Source: Clostridia bacterium (lineage in GTDB: Bacteria; Bacillota; Clostridia; Peptostreptococcales; Anaerovoracaceae). Taken from it: a DNA stretch of 23,812 nt. Positions 15,173 to 22,916 of the stretch are shown here, one piece after another. Within the stretch, counting starts at the first letter, position 1. Each line of letters starts with the position of its first letter. The stretch is taken from the NCBI GenBank assembly GCA_900754795.1, contig CAAEEA010000075.1, positions 1 to 23,812 of the forward strand. Reading direction: 5' to 3'. A program made the position numbers and the translations under genes. The notes under the pieces were generated by a model. The model had not been told where the DNA came from. It searched no databases and saw only the letters and a program-made list of their open reading frames with translations.

Positions 15173-15249
15173 TCCGACCTATACAGTGAAAAAACACATT
15201 CGGTCGGGGCGCACCCGACCGAATCCGTAAAAAAACGTGCCAGGTCGGA
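15173..15249. repeat. Outer inverted repeat of a cloverleaf-like element
   Basis: TCCGACCT (15173-15180) and AGGTCGGA (15242-15249) are exact complements and enclose three smaller foldbacks. These are GTG-A6-CAC (15186-15197), the long stem at 15198-15224, and CGT-A6-ACG (15226-15237). Folded as RNA or as extruded DNA this could give a closed multibranch shape. The two A-loop foldbacks have only three base pairs each and are weak alone. Confidence 0.6.
15198..15224. repeat. Strong 11-bp hairpin inside the element
   Basis: ATTCGGTCGGG (15198-15208) and CCCGACCGAAT (15214-15224) are exact complements around the loop GCGCA. On the minus strand the stem is followed by GTG and six T, so it would resemble an intrinsic terminator read leftward. 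On the plus strand there is no T-run. Confidence 0.85.
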
Positions 15250-15285
15250 ATATCCGAGACCTTATCTATCTTAAATAATCCGATC

Positions 15286-15314
15286 TTGTATTAACCCCTT
15301 TATTATGCTAAAAT
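15286..15314 (+). promoter_or_regulatory. Promoter of typA
   Basis: TTGTAT (15286-15291), a 17-base spacer and TAAAAT (15309-15314) preceded by TGC form an extended -10 promoter. Transcription would start near 15321, about 29 bases before typA. The promoter is flanked by the 9-base inverted pair CTATCTTAA (15266-15274) and TTAAGATAG (15321-15329). Confidence 0.7.
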
Positions 15315-15349
15315 AATATATTAAGATAGGAAAGAAGGACCATTTTTAC

Positions 15350-17239
15350 ATGACTGAAAATATGACAGAAAAACAAAAGATAATAAATATCGCCGTCATA
15401 GCCCATGTTGATGCGGGCAAGTCGACGCTTGTGGACGCGTTTCTGAATCAGAGCGGCGTCTTCAGAGCCAACGAGGAAGTGGTGGACTGCGTCATGGACA
15501 GCGATGACATAGAGAGGGAAAGAGGCATCACCATATATTCCAAGAACTGCTCTGTCATGCACGGCGATGTTAAGATCAACATCGTAGATACGCCGGGGCA
15601 CGCGGATTTTTCTTCGGAAGTGGAACGTATCATGAAGACCGTAGACACGGTGATACTGCTGGTGGATTCCAGTGAGGGACCGATGCCTCAGACACGCTTT
15701 GTGCTGCAGAAATCTCTGGAACAGGGTCTCAATCCCATCCTGTTCATAAACAAACTGGACAAAAAAGACGCGAGAGTGGACGAAGTCGTTGATGAAGTAT
15801 ATGAGCTTTTCATGGATCTCAACGCAAATGACAGTCAGCTTGATTTTCCCATATTGTACGGTATCGCCCGGCAGGGCATAGCCGTCAGAGATCCGAAAGA
15901 GATCGAGGGAATGACCATCGGCGAAGGAGAGGCCAAGATCAAAAAGAGCCCCGCCGGTTACGGCGGACTGGATATAACACCGCTCTTTGATACGATCATA
16001 GAGCATTGTGAAGCTTATCCTGACCTCAGAGAAGAGCCGCTTCAGTTCCAGGTATCGACCCTGGGATATGACGATTATATCGGAAGACTCGGGATCGGCA
16101 GAATAACAAAGGGTGTAATCAGAGAAGGGCAGCAGGTTGCCGTTGCCAAAGAGGACGGAACTATTGTCCAGAGAAAGATAAATCAGGTATTTGTCTACAG
16201 AGGACTCAAAAGAGTCGCCGTACCCCAGGCAGAATGCGGGGATATAGTCGTCGTATCGGGAATCGCCGATATATCCATAGGCGAAACCATATGCGACCCG
16301 GCAGATCCGCAGCCGATGGAGATGATCCACATAGAGGAACCTACTCTGAGCATGAACTTCATGGTGAACAAATCACCTTTCGCCGGAAAATCCGGTAAAT
16401 ATGTGACGAGCCGTCATATCAGAGCAAGGCTCAGCAAAGAACTGGAAGTAAACGTGGGACTGACTGTAGAAGATACCGACTCCACAGACTGTTTTAAGGT
16501 TTCCGGACGCGGAGAGCTGCACCTTTCAATCCTCATCGAAAACATGAGGAGAGAAGGATATGAGCTGGCTGTCTCAAAACCCGAGGTCATAATACGCAAA
16601 GGAGACCGGGGACAGCGGCAGGAACCGATAGAAGAAGTTGTGATCACTGTGCCTGACGAATATTCAGGAACTGTGATCAACAAACTGAATATAAGAAAGG
16701 GCATAATGACGCAGATGACCGGGGAAAACGGTCATTCGAGACTGGAATACCTGGTGCCTACAAGAGGACTACTGGGGTACAGGAGCGAGTTTATCAATGA
16801 TACTCACGGAGAGGGTACCATGGTAAGGCGTTTTCATTCCTTTGACGATTACAAGGGAGAAATACCGGGCAGAGTCAACGGTGTGGCGATCGCTCAGGAG
16901 GAAGGCATATGTACGCCCTATGCTCTTTTTAACATCGGAGAAAGAGTCCAGATGTTCGTAGAGCCGGGAACTCATGTGTATGAGGGGATGATCGTAGGCA
17001 TGAACTCCAGAAGCGACGACATGGTTGTCAACCCGTGCAAGGCAAAGAGAGTAAGCAATATGAGGGCCGCCGGGTCTGACGAGGCAATTAAGCTTTCCCC
17101 GGCAAGAAAATTTACCCTCGAAGAAGCTCTCGAGTTCATAGATGATGATGAGCTGGTGGAAATAACACCGGAGGACATAAGGCTCCGCAAAAAACTGCTC
17201 CACGAACTCGAAAGGCGCCGTTCCGGACGCGGCAGGTAG
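15350..17239 (+). CDS. typA: Translational GTPase TypA/BipA
   Basis: 629 residues, slightly longer than usual (about 610). TypA is a ribosome-binding GTPase of the EF-G superfamily involved in ribosome assembly and stress or cold adaptation. The GTPase motifs are G1 AHVDAGKST (18-26), the switch DIERERGITI, G3 DTPGH (80-84) and G4 NKLD (134-137). The C-terminal domains (LEYLVPTRGLLGYRSEF, GERVQMFVEPGTHVYEGMIVG, SNMRAAGSDEA) are specific to TypA and exclude EF-G or LepA. G1 has Ala and Ser where TypA usually has His and Thr (AHVDHGKTT). AAAGAAGGA lies about 10 bases before ATG 15350; ATG 15362 is an alternative. mscS follows after 30 bases. Confidence 0.96.
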   Translation: MTENMTEKQKIINIAVIAHVDAGKSTLVDAFLNQSGVFRANEEVVDCVMDSDDIERERGITIYSKNCSVMHGDVKINIVDTPGHADFSSEVERIMKTVDTVILLVDSSEGPMPQTRFVLQKSLEQGLNPILFINKLDKKDARVDEVVDEVYELFMDLNANDSQLDFPILYGIARQGIAVRDPKEIEGMTIGEGEAKIKKSPAGYGGLDITPLFDTIIEHCEAYPDLREEPLQFQVSTLGYDDYIGRLGIGRITKGVIREGQQVAVAKEDGTIVQRKINQVFVYRGLKRVAVPQAECGDIVVVSGIADISIGETICDPADPQPMEMIHIEEPTLSMNFMVNKSPFAGKSGKYVTSRHIRARLSKELEVNVGLTVEDTDSTDCFKVSGRGELHLSILIENMRREGYELAVSKPEVIIRKGDRGQRQEPIEEVVITVPDEYSGTVINKLNIRKGIMTQMTGENGHSRLEYLVPTRGLLGYRSEFINDTHGEGTMVRRFHSFDDYKGEIPGRVNGVAIAQEEGICTPYALFNIGERVQMFVEPGTHVYEGMIVGMNSRSDDMVVNPCKAKRVSNMRAAGSDEAIKLSPARKFTLEEALEFIDDDELVEITPEDIRLRKKLLHELERRRSGRGR

Positions 17240-17269
17240 TCCGGAGGCGGACAGGAAACGGGAGAAAAA

Positions 17270-18064
17270 ATGATTGATTTTTCACGGCTGAAAGAGATGG
17301 ATATGCTTTATACGGTCTTGGGCGCGGCGGCGATAGTCGTGGTCGGACTGATACTTATAAAGATAATCGCGGGACTGGCTAAAAAGGCTCTGCTGAGAAC
17401 AGGGCTTGATGAGTCCATGCACAAATTCATAATCAATGTACTTAAAATAGTTCTGTATATAATTATGATAGTTGTGCTTCTCGGACATCTCAAAGTTCCC
17501 ACGGCTCCTCTCGTTACTGTGTTGGGCGCGGCCGGCGCGGCCATTGCCCTTGCCCTCAAAGACAGCCTCGGCAATATAGCCGGCGGCGTGCTGATACTGG
17601 CTAACAAGCCTTTTAAAAAAGGCGATGTTATAGACGTAGCGGGAACTGAAGGAATGGTGGACAGCATAGATCTGTTCGTGACCACCCTCAAGACCTTTGA
17701 TAACAAAGTGGTCACAGTTCCAAACGGAACCGTTACAACATCGGTCATAGTAAACTACTCCAGGGAGAACATGAGGAGAGTGGACTGTGTTTTCGATGTG
17801 AGCTACGATTCGGATATCACCGCGGCAAAAGATGTCCTGCTTGCCGTAGCGGACAGATGTCCGGACGCATATAAGGAACCGGCCCCGGTAGTCGGCGTGA
17901 GCGAACACCGCGGCAGTTCCGTCGCCCTTGACCTTAAGGTCTGGTGTGAGACTTCCAAATACTACGACGTACAGTATTATCTGGAAGAAGAAGTTAAAGC
18001 TGCATTTGAAAAAGCAAACATCACAATACCATATCCGCGGATGGACATACGCGTGAGAAAGTAA
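17270..18064 (+). CDS. Small-conductance mechanosensitive channel (MscS family)
   Basis: 264 residues, a minimal three-helix MscS. Such channels open on membrane stretch and release solutes during hypo-osmotic shock. Hydrophobic helices lie at about 12-36, 52-72 and 78-110. The third is the Gly/Ala-rich pore helix (VLGAAGAAIALALKDSLGN). It is followed by the beta domain (GDVIDVAGTEGMVDSIDLF, VTVPNGTV) and the C-terminal alpha/beta vestibule domain. The start has GGGAGAAAAA before it. It sits between typA and pyruvate carboxylase with short gaps (30 and 19 bases), so all three are probably on one transcript. Confidence 0.94.
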   Translation: MIDFSRLKEMDMLYTVLGAAAIVVVGLILIKIIAGLAKKALLRTGLDESMHKFIINVLKIVLYIIMIVVLLGHLKVPTAPLVTVLGAAGAAIALALKDSLGNIAGGVLILANKPFKKGDVIDVAGTEGMVDSIDLFVTTLKTFDNKVVTVPNGTVTTSVIVNYSRENMRRVDCVFDVSYDSDITAAKDVLLAVADRCPDAYKEPAPVVGVSEHRGSSVALDLKVWCETSKYYDVQYYLEEEVKAAFEKANITIPYPRMDIRVRK

Positions 18065-18083
18065 TTTTTTAGGGAGAGTAAGT

Positions 18084-21000
18084 ATGGGAGAAATTAAAAA
18101 ATTCAAAAGAGTATTGGTTGCCAACAGAGGAGAAATCGCCATAAGAGTGTTCAGAGCCTGCCGTGAGCTGGGAATCAGAACAGTCGCGATCTATTCGGAA
18201 GAAGACAAGAACGCGCTGTTTAGAACAAAGGCTGACGAAGCCTATCAGATAGGCAAGGGAAAAACCCCTGTAGGAGTTTATCTGAGCATAGACGAGATCA
18301 TTGCTCTGGCAAAGGCCAAGGGAGTCGACGCCATACATCCGGGCTACGGATTTCTGGCGGAAAATGTGGAATTTGCCAAAGCATGTGAGGATAACGGCAT
18401 AGAGTTTATCGGACCTACGGCGGAGATGATGGACAGACTGGGAGATAAGATAAAGTCCAAGATCGTCGCCAATTCAGTGGGTGTTCCGATCATACCGGGC
18501 GTAGAACAGGCCATAGCGACCGAAGAAGAAGCTCTGGCGTTTGCCGACGAATGCGGTTATCCCGTAATGCTCAAAGCGGCAGCGGGCGGTGGCGGAAGAG
18601 GCATGAGGATAGTGCAGAACAGAGACGAGCTGCTGCCTCAGTTCAGAAGCGCCAGAAGCGAAGCGGCCAAGGCTTTCGGCATAGATGATATATTCATTGA
18701 AAAATATCTGGAAAATCCTAAGCATATTGAAGTGCAGATCCTCGGCGACAAATACGGAAATATCGTACATCTTTTCGAGAGAGACTGTTCTATCCAGAGA
18801 AGACATCAGAAGGTAATAGAATTCACACCTGCTCTCTGCCTGACAGACGAACAGAGACAGGCCATATGCAGCGACGCTCTCAAGATAGCCAGGGCGGTAG
18901 ATTACAGAAGCGCCGGAACAGTTGAATTCCTTGTTGACAAGAACGGCCAGCATTATTTTATCGAAATGAACCCGAGGATACAGGTAGAGCATACAGTATC
19001 TGAGATCGTTACCGGAGTAGACATTGTTCAGAGTCAGATCCTGATTGCCCAGGGATATCCGCTCGATTCACAGGAGATCGCGATCCCGAATCAGGATGTC
19101 ATCAAAGTCACAGGCCATGCCATACAGTGCCGTGTTACTACGGAAGACCCTGCCAATAACTTTATGCCGGATACAGGCATAATTGAAAATTACAGGAGCC
19201 CGGGCGGATTCGGCATACGTCTTGACGGAGGCAACGGCTTTGAGGGGTCGGAGATAACCCCTTTCTATGACAGCCTTTTAGTTAAGGTAACCGCTTTTGG
19301 AAGAACCTTTGAAGATACCAGAAAAAAAGCCATAAGGGCGCTTTCCGAGATGACTGTAAAAGGAGTCAAGACGAACATCGCCTTCATGCTCAATGTGCTC
19401 AACCATCCGACTTTCGCCGCCGGAATGTGCGATACGGGATTTATAGGCAATACTCCTGACCTGCTGAACATAGAAAAAGTAAGGGATGATGAGCTCAGAG
19501 TAATTGAATTCCTGGGCAATAAGTTTGTCAATGAGACCAAGGGACACAAACCTCAGTTTAATGTACCTGTATTCCCTAAATTCAGAAAAGAGGAACTGCA
19601 GGGACTCAGAGGCACCAAACAGCTTCTTGATGAAAAAGGACCTCAGGCGGTCGCCGACTGGGTAAAAGACCAGAAAAAACTCCTCATAACGGATACCACC
19701 ATGCGTGACGCTCAGCAATCTCTGATGGCTACAAGAGTAAGAACCGTGGACATGGAGAAGATCGCGCCGGCTGTGGCCGTTTACGGCAAAGACCTCTTTT
19801 CTGTTGAAATGTGGGGAGGAGCTACTTTTGATACGGCTTACCGTTTCCTCAAAGAGTCACCGTGGGAAAGACTTGAGACTCTGAGAGAGAAAATGCCTAA
19901 CATATTGTTCCAGATGCTCATCAGAGGAGCCAACGCGGTGGGATATAAGAACTATCCGGACAATGTGATCCGCGAGTTCGTAAAGCAGTCAGCTGAATCC
20001 GGCATAGACGTTTTCAGAATCTTTGACTCTCTTAACTGGATCGAAGGCATGACCGTCGCTCTTGATGAAACTCTCAACCAGGGCAAGATAGCCGAGGCGT
20101 GCATATGCTATACCGGAGACATCCTTGACGAATCAAGGACAAAATACAACCTCGATTACTACATAAGAATGGCAAAGGAACTGGAAAAGAGAGGCAGCCA
20201 CATACTGGGCATCAAGGACATGTCCGGACTGCTCAAACCGATGGCGGCCTACAGGCTTATTTCGGCTCTTAAGCAGGAAATCGGAATACCTGTACATCTC
20301 CATACTCACGATACTTCCGGAAACGGAGTGGCGACTGTGCTCATGGCGGCTCAGGCCGGCGTCGATGTAGTGGACGCGGCGTTCAACTCCATGAGCGGGC
20401 TGACTTCACAGCCTGCCCTTAACTCCATAGTCGCGGCGCTCCAGAATTCCCAAAGGGATACGGGAATAGACACAGATAAGATCCAGAAGATATCCGAATA
20501 CTGGAGAGATGTAAGACCTGTCTATGCGGGCTTTGAATCTGAACTTGTTACTTCAACTGCCGAGATCTACAAATATGAGATCCCGGGAGGACAGTATTCC
20601 AACCTCAAGCCTCAGGTTGAAAGCTTCGGGCTGGGCCATAAATTTGAAGAAGTCAAGGATATGTACAAGGCCGTAAACGAGATGCTCGGAGATATCGTAA
20701 AGGTAACTCCTTCATCAAAGGCGGTGGGAGACATGGCGATATTTATGGTTCAGAACGACCTTACGCCGGAAAACATTTATGAAAAAGGACAGGGAATAGA
20801 CTTCCCTGACTCAATAGTTTCTTACTTCGAGGGCATGATGGGACAGCCTGAAGGCGGATTCCCTGAAAAACTTCAGAAACTGGTTCTCAAAGGAAAGCCT
20901 GCCATCACCTGCCGGCCGGGAGAGCTTCTTCCGCCTGAAGATTTCGATGTCATCAAGAAACATCTCAGAGATGATCTTGAACTTGAAGGCACCGACAGAG

Positions 21001-21524
21001 AGGCGATCAGTTACGCCATGTATCCGAAGGTATTCGACGACTATGTGAAAACTCTCAAAAAAGAAGGAAATTTCCGCTATATGGGTTCGGATATTTTCTT
21101 CCACAGTCTGGAAGTCGGAGAGACCTGTGAAGTCAAGCTCGAAGAAGGCAAGGTAATGATGGTGAAGCTTCATGAGGTAAGACCGGTAGACAGCGAAGGT
21201 TTCAGAGAAGCCATATTTGAAGTCGACGGAAACCGCAGGATAATTAGAATCAAGGATAACGACGTTACAGTCAATTCCAGCAATTCCGTTCTCTATGCCG
21301 ACGAAAACAATCCACTGGAGATCGGAGCAAATATCCCGGGAAATATTATCAGGGTTCTGGTAAAAGAAGGGGACGAGGTTGAAGAAAATCAGCCTATAGC
21401 CGTTATCGAGGCAATGAAAATGGAGACAAATATCCTCGCGACTGCCAAAGGAACAGTAGAAAAGATCTACATTTCCGAAGGACAGCAGGTCAAAGCGGGA
21501 GAAATGGTAGCCAAACTTAAATAG
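18084..21524 (+). CDS. pyc: Pyruvate carboxylase
   Basis: 1146 residues, the standard single-chain PycA length. It is a biotin enzyme making oxaloacetate from pyruvate, bicarbonate and ATP, the anaplerotic supply for aspartate and related amino acids. The biotin carboxylase part (about 1-450) has the glycine loop AAAGGGGRGMRIV (165-177) and EMNPRIQVEHTVSE. The carboxyltransferase part (about 530-800) has DTTMRD (537-542), the carbamylation site K711 in GIKDMSG, and the metal-binding HLHTH (738-742). The C-terminal biotinyl domain carries EAMKMETN with the biotinylated K1112. The usual RDAHQS motif reads RDAQQS, so conserved His is Gln544. GGGAGAG precedes the start. A bidirectional terminator follows. 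Confidence 0.97.
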   Translation: MGEIKKFKRVLVANRGEIAIRVFRACRELGIRTVAIYSEEDKNALFRTKADEAYQIGKGKTPVGVYLSIDEIIALAKAKGVDAIHPGYGFLAENVEFAKACEDNGIEFIGPTAEMMDRLGDKIKSKIVANSVGVPIIPGVEQAIATEEEALAFADECGYPVMLKAAAGGGGRGMRIVQNRDELLPQFRSARSEAAKAFGIDDIFIEKYLENPKHIEVQILGDKYGNIVHLFERDCSIQRRHQKVIEFTPALCLTDEQRQAICSDALKIARAVDYRSAGTVEFLVDKNGQHYFIEMNPRIQVEHTVSEIVTGVDIVQSQILIAQGYPLDSQEIAIPNQDVIKVTGHAIQCRVTTEDPANNFMPDTGIIENYRSPGGFGIRLDGGNGFEGSEITPFYDSLLVKVTAFGRTFEDTRKKAIRALSEMTVKGVKTNIAFMLNVLNHPTFAAGMCDTGFIGNTPDLLNIEKVRDDELRVIEFLGNKFVNETKGHKPQFNVPVFPKFRKEELQGLRGTKQLLDEKGPQAVADWVKDQKKLLITDTTMRDAQQSLMATRVRTVDMEKIAPAVAVYGKDLFSVEMWGGATFDTAYRFLKESPWERLETLREKMPNILFQMLIRGANAVGYKNYPDNVIREFVKQSAESGIDVFRIFDSLNWIEGMTVALDETLNQGKIAEACICYTGDILDESRTKYNLDYYIRMAKELEKRGSHILGIKDMSGLLKPMAAYRLISALKQEIGIPVHLHTHDTSGNGVATVLMAAQAGVDVVDAAFNSMSGLTSQPALNSIVAALQNSQRDTGIDTDKIQKISEYWRDVRPVYAGFESELVTSTAEIYKYEIPGGQYSNLKPQVESFGLGHKFEEVKDMYKAVNEMLGDIVKVTPSSKAVGDMAIFMVQNDLTPENIYEKGQGIDFPDSIVSYFEGMMGQPEGGFPEKLQKLVLKGKPAITCRPGELLPPEDFDVIKKHLRDDLELEGTDREAISYAMYPKVFDDYVKTLKKEGNFRYMGSDIFFHSLEVGETCEVKLEEGKVMMVKLHEVRPVDSEGFREAIFEVDGNRRIIRIKDNDVTVNSSNSVLYADENNPLEIGANIPGNIIRVLVKEGDEVEENQPIAVIEAMKMETNILATAKGTVEKIYISEGQQVKAGEMVAKLK

Positions 21525-21532
21525 ACACAGCT

Positions 21533-21560
21533 AAAAGAGCCGCCCGGGGGCGGCTCTTTT
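21533..21560. terminator. Bidirectional terminator (pyc / aminotransferase)
   Basis: AAAAGAGCCGCC (21533-21544) pairs exactly with GGCGGCTCTTTT (21549-21560) around the loop CGGG. The A- and T-rich ends serve either strand. It separates the converging pyc and aminotransferase genes. Confidence 0.95.
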
Positions 21561-21582
21561 AATATACAGGATGTATATCGGG

Positions 21583-22731
21583 CTACTTGGACAGTACAGG
21601 AACTCCGGAGGCAACCAGTTCGTCAATGTACTCGTCAATAAGTGCCAGACCTTTTTCAAGTTCTTCCGCGTGAGACAGAGTCAGCCGGAAAGTGTGCGGC
21701 AGATAGAAGCAGTCGCCGTGACAGATAAGCACGCCTTTTTTGTCCAGCAGATCATCGCAGAATTTTACGGAATTGATGTCCAGATCATAATGAATCAGAT
21801 ATGTGGTACCGTAAGCATCGGCATACTGATGCAGATATTTATGCCCGTCAAGCCATTTGTCGACTATCGCCTTGTTGTGCTCAACGATATTTCTGCTTCT
21901 TTCAAATATCTTGTCAGCGTGTTCCAGAGCGATGGCAAATATCCACTCGTCAAATACTCCGCCGCATATTGAATCATAAGATCTTCTGTTGAAAAGCTCC
22001 CACCTCAGATCAGGATCGTGGCAGATGATCCATCCGCATCTGGTGCCTGCCATGGAGTAGATCTTTGATGAACTGCATGTAACTATCGCCTTGTCATAGA
22101 TGTCGGCCATTGAAGGCATGTATTCTCTCTTAAGACCTCTGTACATCTCATCACATACGATCCACGCGTCAACGGATTTGGCTATATCTACAAGTTCCTG
22201 CATCTCTTCAGGATCAAGAAGAGCGCCGGTAGGGTTGTTCGGATTGGTCAGCATGATCGCTTTGGTGTTTTTGTCTACGGCTTTTCTGACTTCATCGAGA
22301 TCAAGACGGTATCCGGCTTCAGGTTTCAGATCGATCTCGCGGACTTCGGCGCCGATAGATCTCGGGATTGAATAATACTGCTGATAGTTAGGCATGATCG
22401 AAATAACGTTGTCAGTCGGCTCGATCAGTGTATAGACAACCGTGTTGTTGGCGCCTGTACCTCCGTGTACCAGGACAACCTCTTCCGGAGTAACATTTTT
22501 GTACAGTTTGGAGACGGCTTCTCTCAGACGCGGAGTACCGGCAAAGAAACCGTAACCGAGGTTCATGTGTTTGAGCTCTTCGAGGAAGTTGTCGAGATTT
22601 TCACCGGTGACTTCAAAGAGCTCTTCAACTGTCATTGGAAGCACGCAGCTTCCTCCGAGATATACTTTGTTTTTAGGGCTGTTGGCAGCCGGGATAAGCC
22701 AGTTTTCAAGAACAAATTCGTCTAATTTCAT
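21583..22731 (-). CDS. PLP-dependent class I/II aminotransferase
   Basis: 382 residues, a full-length fold-type I aminotransferase. Landmarks are HGGTGANN (89-96) for cofactor phosphate binding, NPNNPTG (163-169), D194 in CDEMYRG, and the PLP-binding K223 in SSSKIYSMAGTRCGW. R231 and R369-like C-terminal Arg in TFRLTLS fit carboxylate binding. The amino donor and acceptor cannot be told; it is not clearly aspartate, tyrosine or histidinol-phosphate specific. AAGGAGGAAACCC lies directly before the start. It has its own promoter at 22768-22796 and is divergent from the PucR-type regulator, which may control it. Confidence 0.9.
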   Translation of the reverse strand: MKLDEFVLENWLIPAANSPKNKVYLGGSCVLPMTVEELFEVTGENLDNFLEELKHMNLGYGFFAGTPRLREAVSKLYKNVTPEEVVLVHGGTGANNTVVYTLIEPTDNVISIMPNYQQYYSIPRSIGAEVREIDLKPEAGYRLDLDEVRKAVDKNTKAIMLTNPNNPTGALLDPEEMQELVDIAKSVDAWIVCDEMYRGLKREYMPSMADIYDKAIVTCSSSKIYSMAGTRCGWIICHDPDLRWELFNRRSYDSICGGVFDEWIFAIALEHADKIFERSRNIVEHNKAIVDKWLDGHKYLHQYADAYGTTYLIHYDLDINSVKFCDDLLDKKGVLICHGDCFYLPHTFRLTLSHAEELEKGLALIDEYIDELVASGVPVLSK

Positions 22732-22767
22732 GGGTTTCCTCCTTGGAGATATGTTTTGTATACATTT

Positions 22768-22796
22768 AATATATAACTCCGGAGACGGATAAACAA
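22768..22796 (-). promoter_or_regulatory. Promoter of the aminotransferase gene
   Basis: On the minus strand, TTGTTT (22791-22796) and TATATT (22768-22773) are spaced by 17 bases. Transcription would start near 22761, some 30 bases before the start codon. Confidence 0.55.
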
Positions 22797-22810
22797 TCTA
22801 AAGGATTTAT

Positions 22811-22827
22811 ATAAATTACTAATTTAT
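22811..22827. repeat. AT-rich palindrome, operator candidate 1
   Basis: ATAAATTA (22811-22818) and TAATTTAT (22820-22827) are exact complements around a single C. The palindrome covers the -35 position of the regulator's promoter and lies 15 bases upstream of the aminotransferase -35 box. A role as regulator binding site is inference. Confidence 0.55.
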
Positions 22828-22834
22828 TTTTATG

Positions 22835-22858
22835 ATAATTGTGTTATAATACAATTAT
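22835..22858. repeat. Inverted repeat over the -10 box, operator candidate 2
   Basis: ATAATTGT (22835-22842) and ACAATTAT (22851-22858) are exact complements with an 8-base spacer that contains the TATAAT box of the regulator gene. The position suits repression of the regulator's own promoter. Confidence 0.55.
22842..22850 (+). promoter_or_regulatory. Extended -10 promoter of the PucR-type gene
   Basis: TGTTATAAT is a perfect -10 box (22845-22850) with the TGn extension. No good -35 box lies 17 bases upstream (ATTTAT at 22822-22827). Transcription would start near 22857, leaving a leader of about 60 bases. A second TATAAT at 22871-22876 has no -35 partner. Confidence 0.5.
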
Positions 22859-22916
22859 ATAAATCTTGAATATAATATCAGCAGGCGATAAAATAATCGA
22901 CTGTACGGAGGAAAAA

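Larger units (their letters stand above)
14975..15285. other. Repeat-rich intergenic region, possible structured RNA or DNA element
   Basis: About 310 bases between the nuclease-like gene and the typA promoter hold no convincing gene. They contain six exact copies of the core GGTCGG or its complement CCGACC, at 15006, 15034, 15174, 15202, 15215 and 15243, three in each direction. They also contain a near copy (AGTCGG, 15075) and seven runs of five or more A (15021, 15060, 15084, 15105, 15114, 15189, 15229). The cores form three exact inverted repeats, listed separately. GGTATCA (14981) and TGATACC (15042) form a further 7-base inverted pair around the first. No T-run follows any hairpin on the plus strand. 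Which strand, if any, is transcribed is unknown. Confidence 0.6.

Noticed and set aside
15006..15249. CRISPR-like array from the repeated GGTCGG cores
   Set aside because: The repeats are only 6-11 bases, alternate in orientation and are unevenly spaced, and there are no cas genes.
15308..16330. Minus-strand open frame of 340 codons opposite typA
   Set aside because: typA is unmistakable on the other strand, and the antisense translation has no recognisable domain or ribosome site.
17282..18142. Minus-strand open frame of 286 codons opposite mscS
   Set aside because: Shadow of the mechanosensitive channel gene; low-complexity antisense translation with no family likeness.
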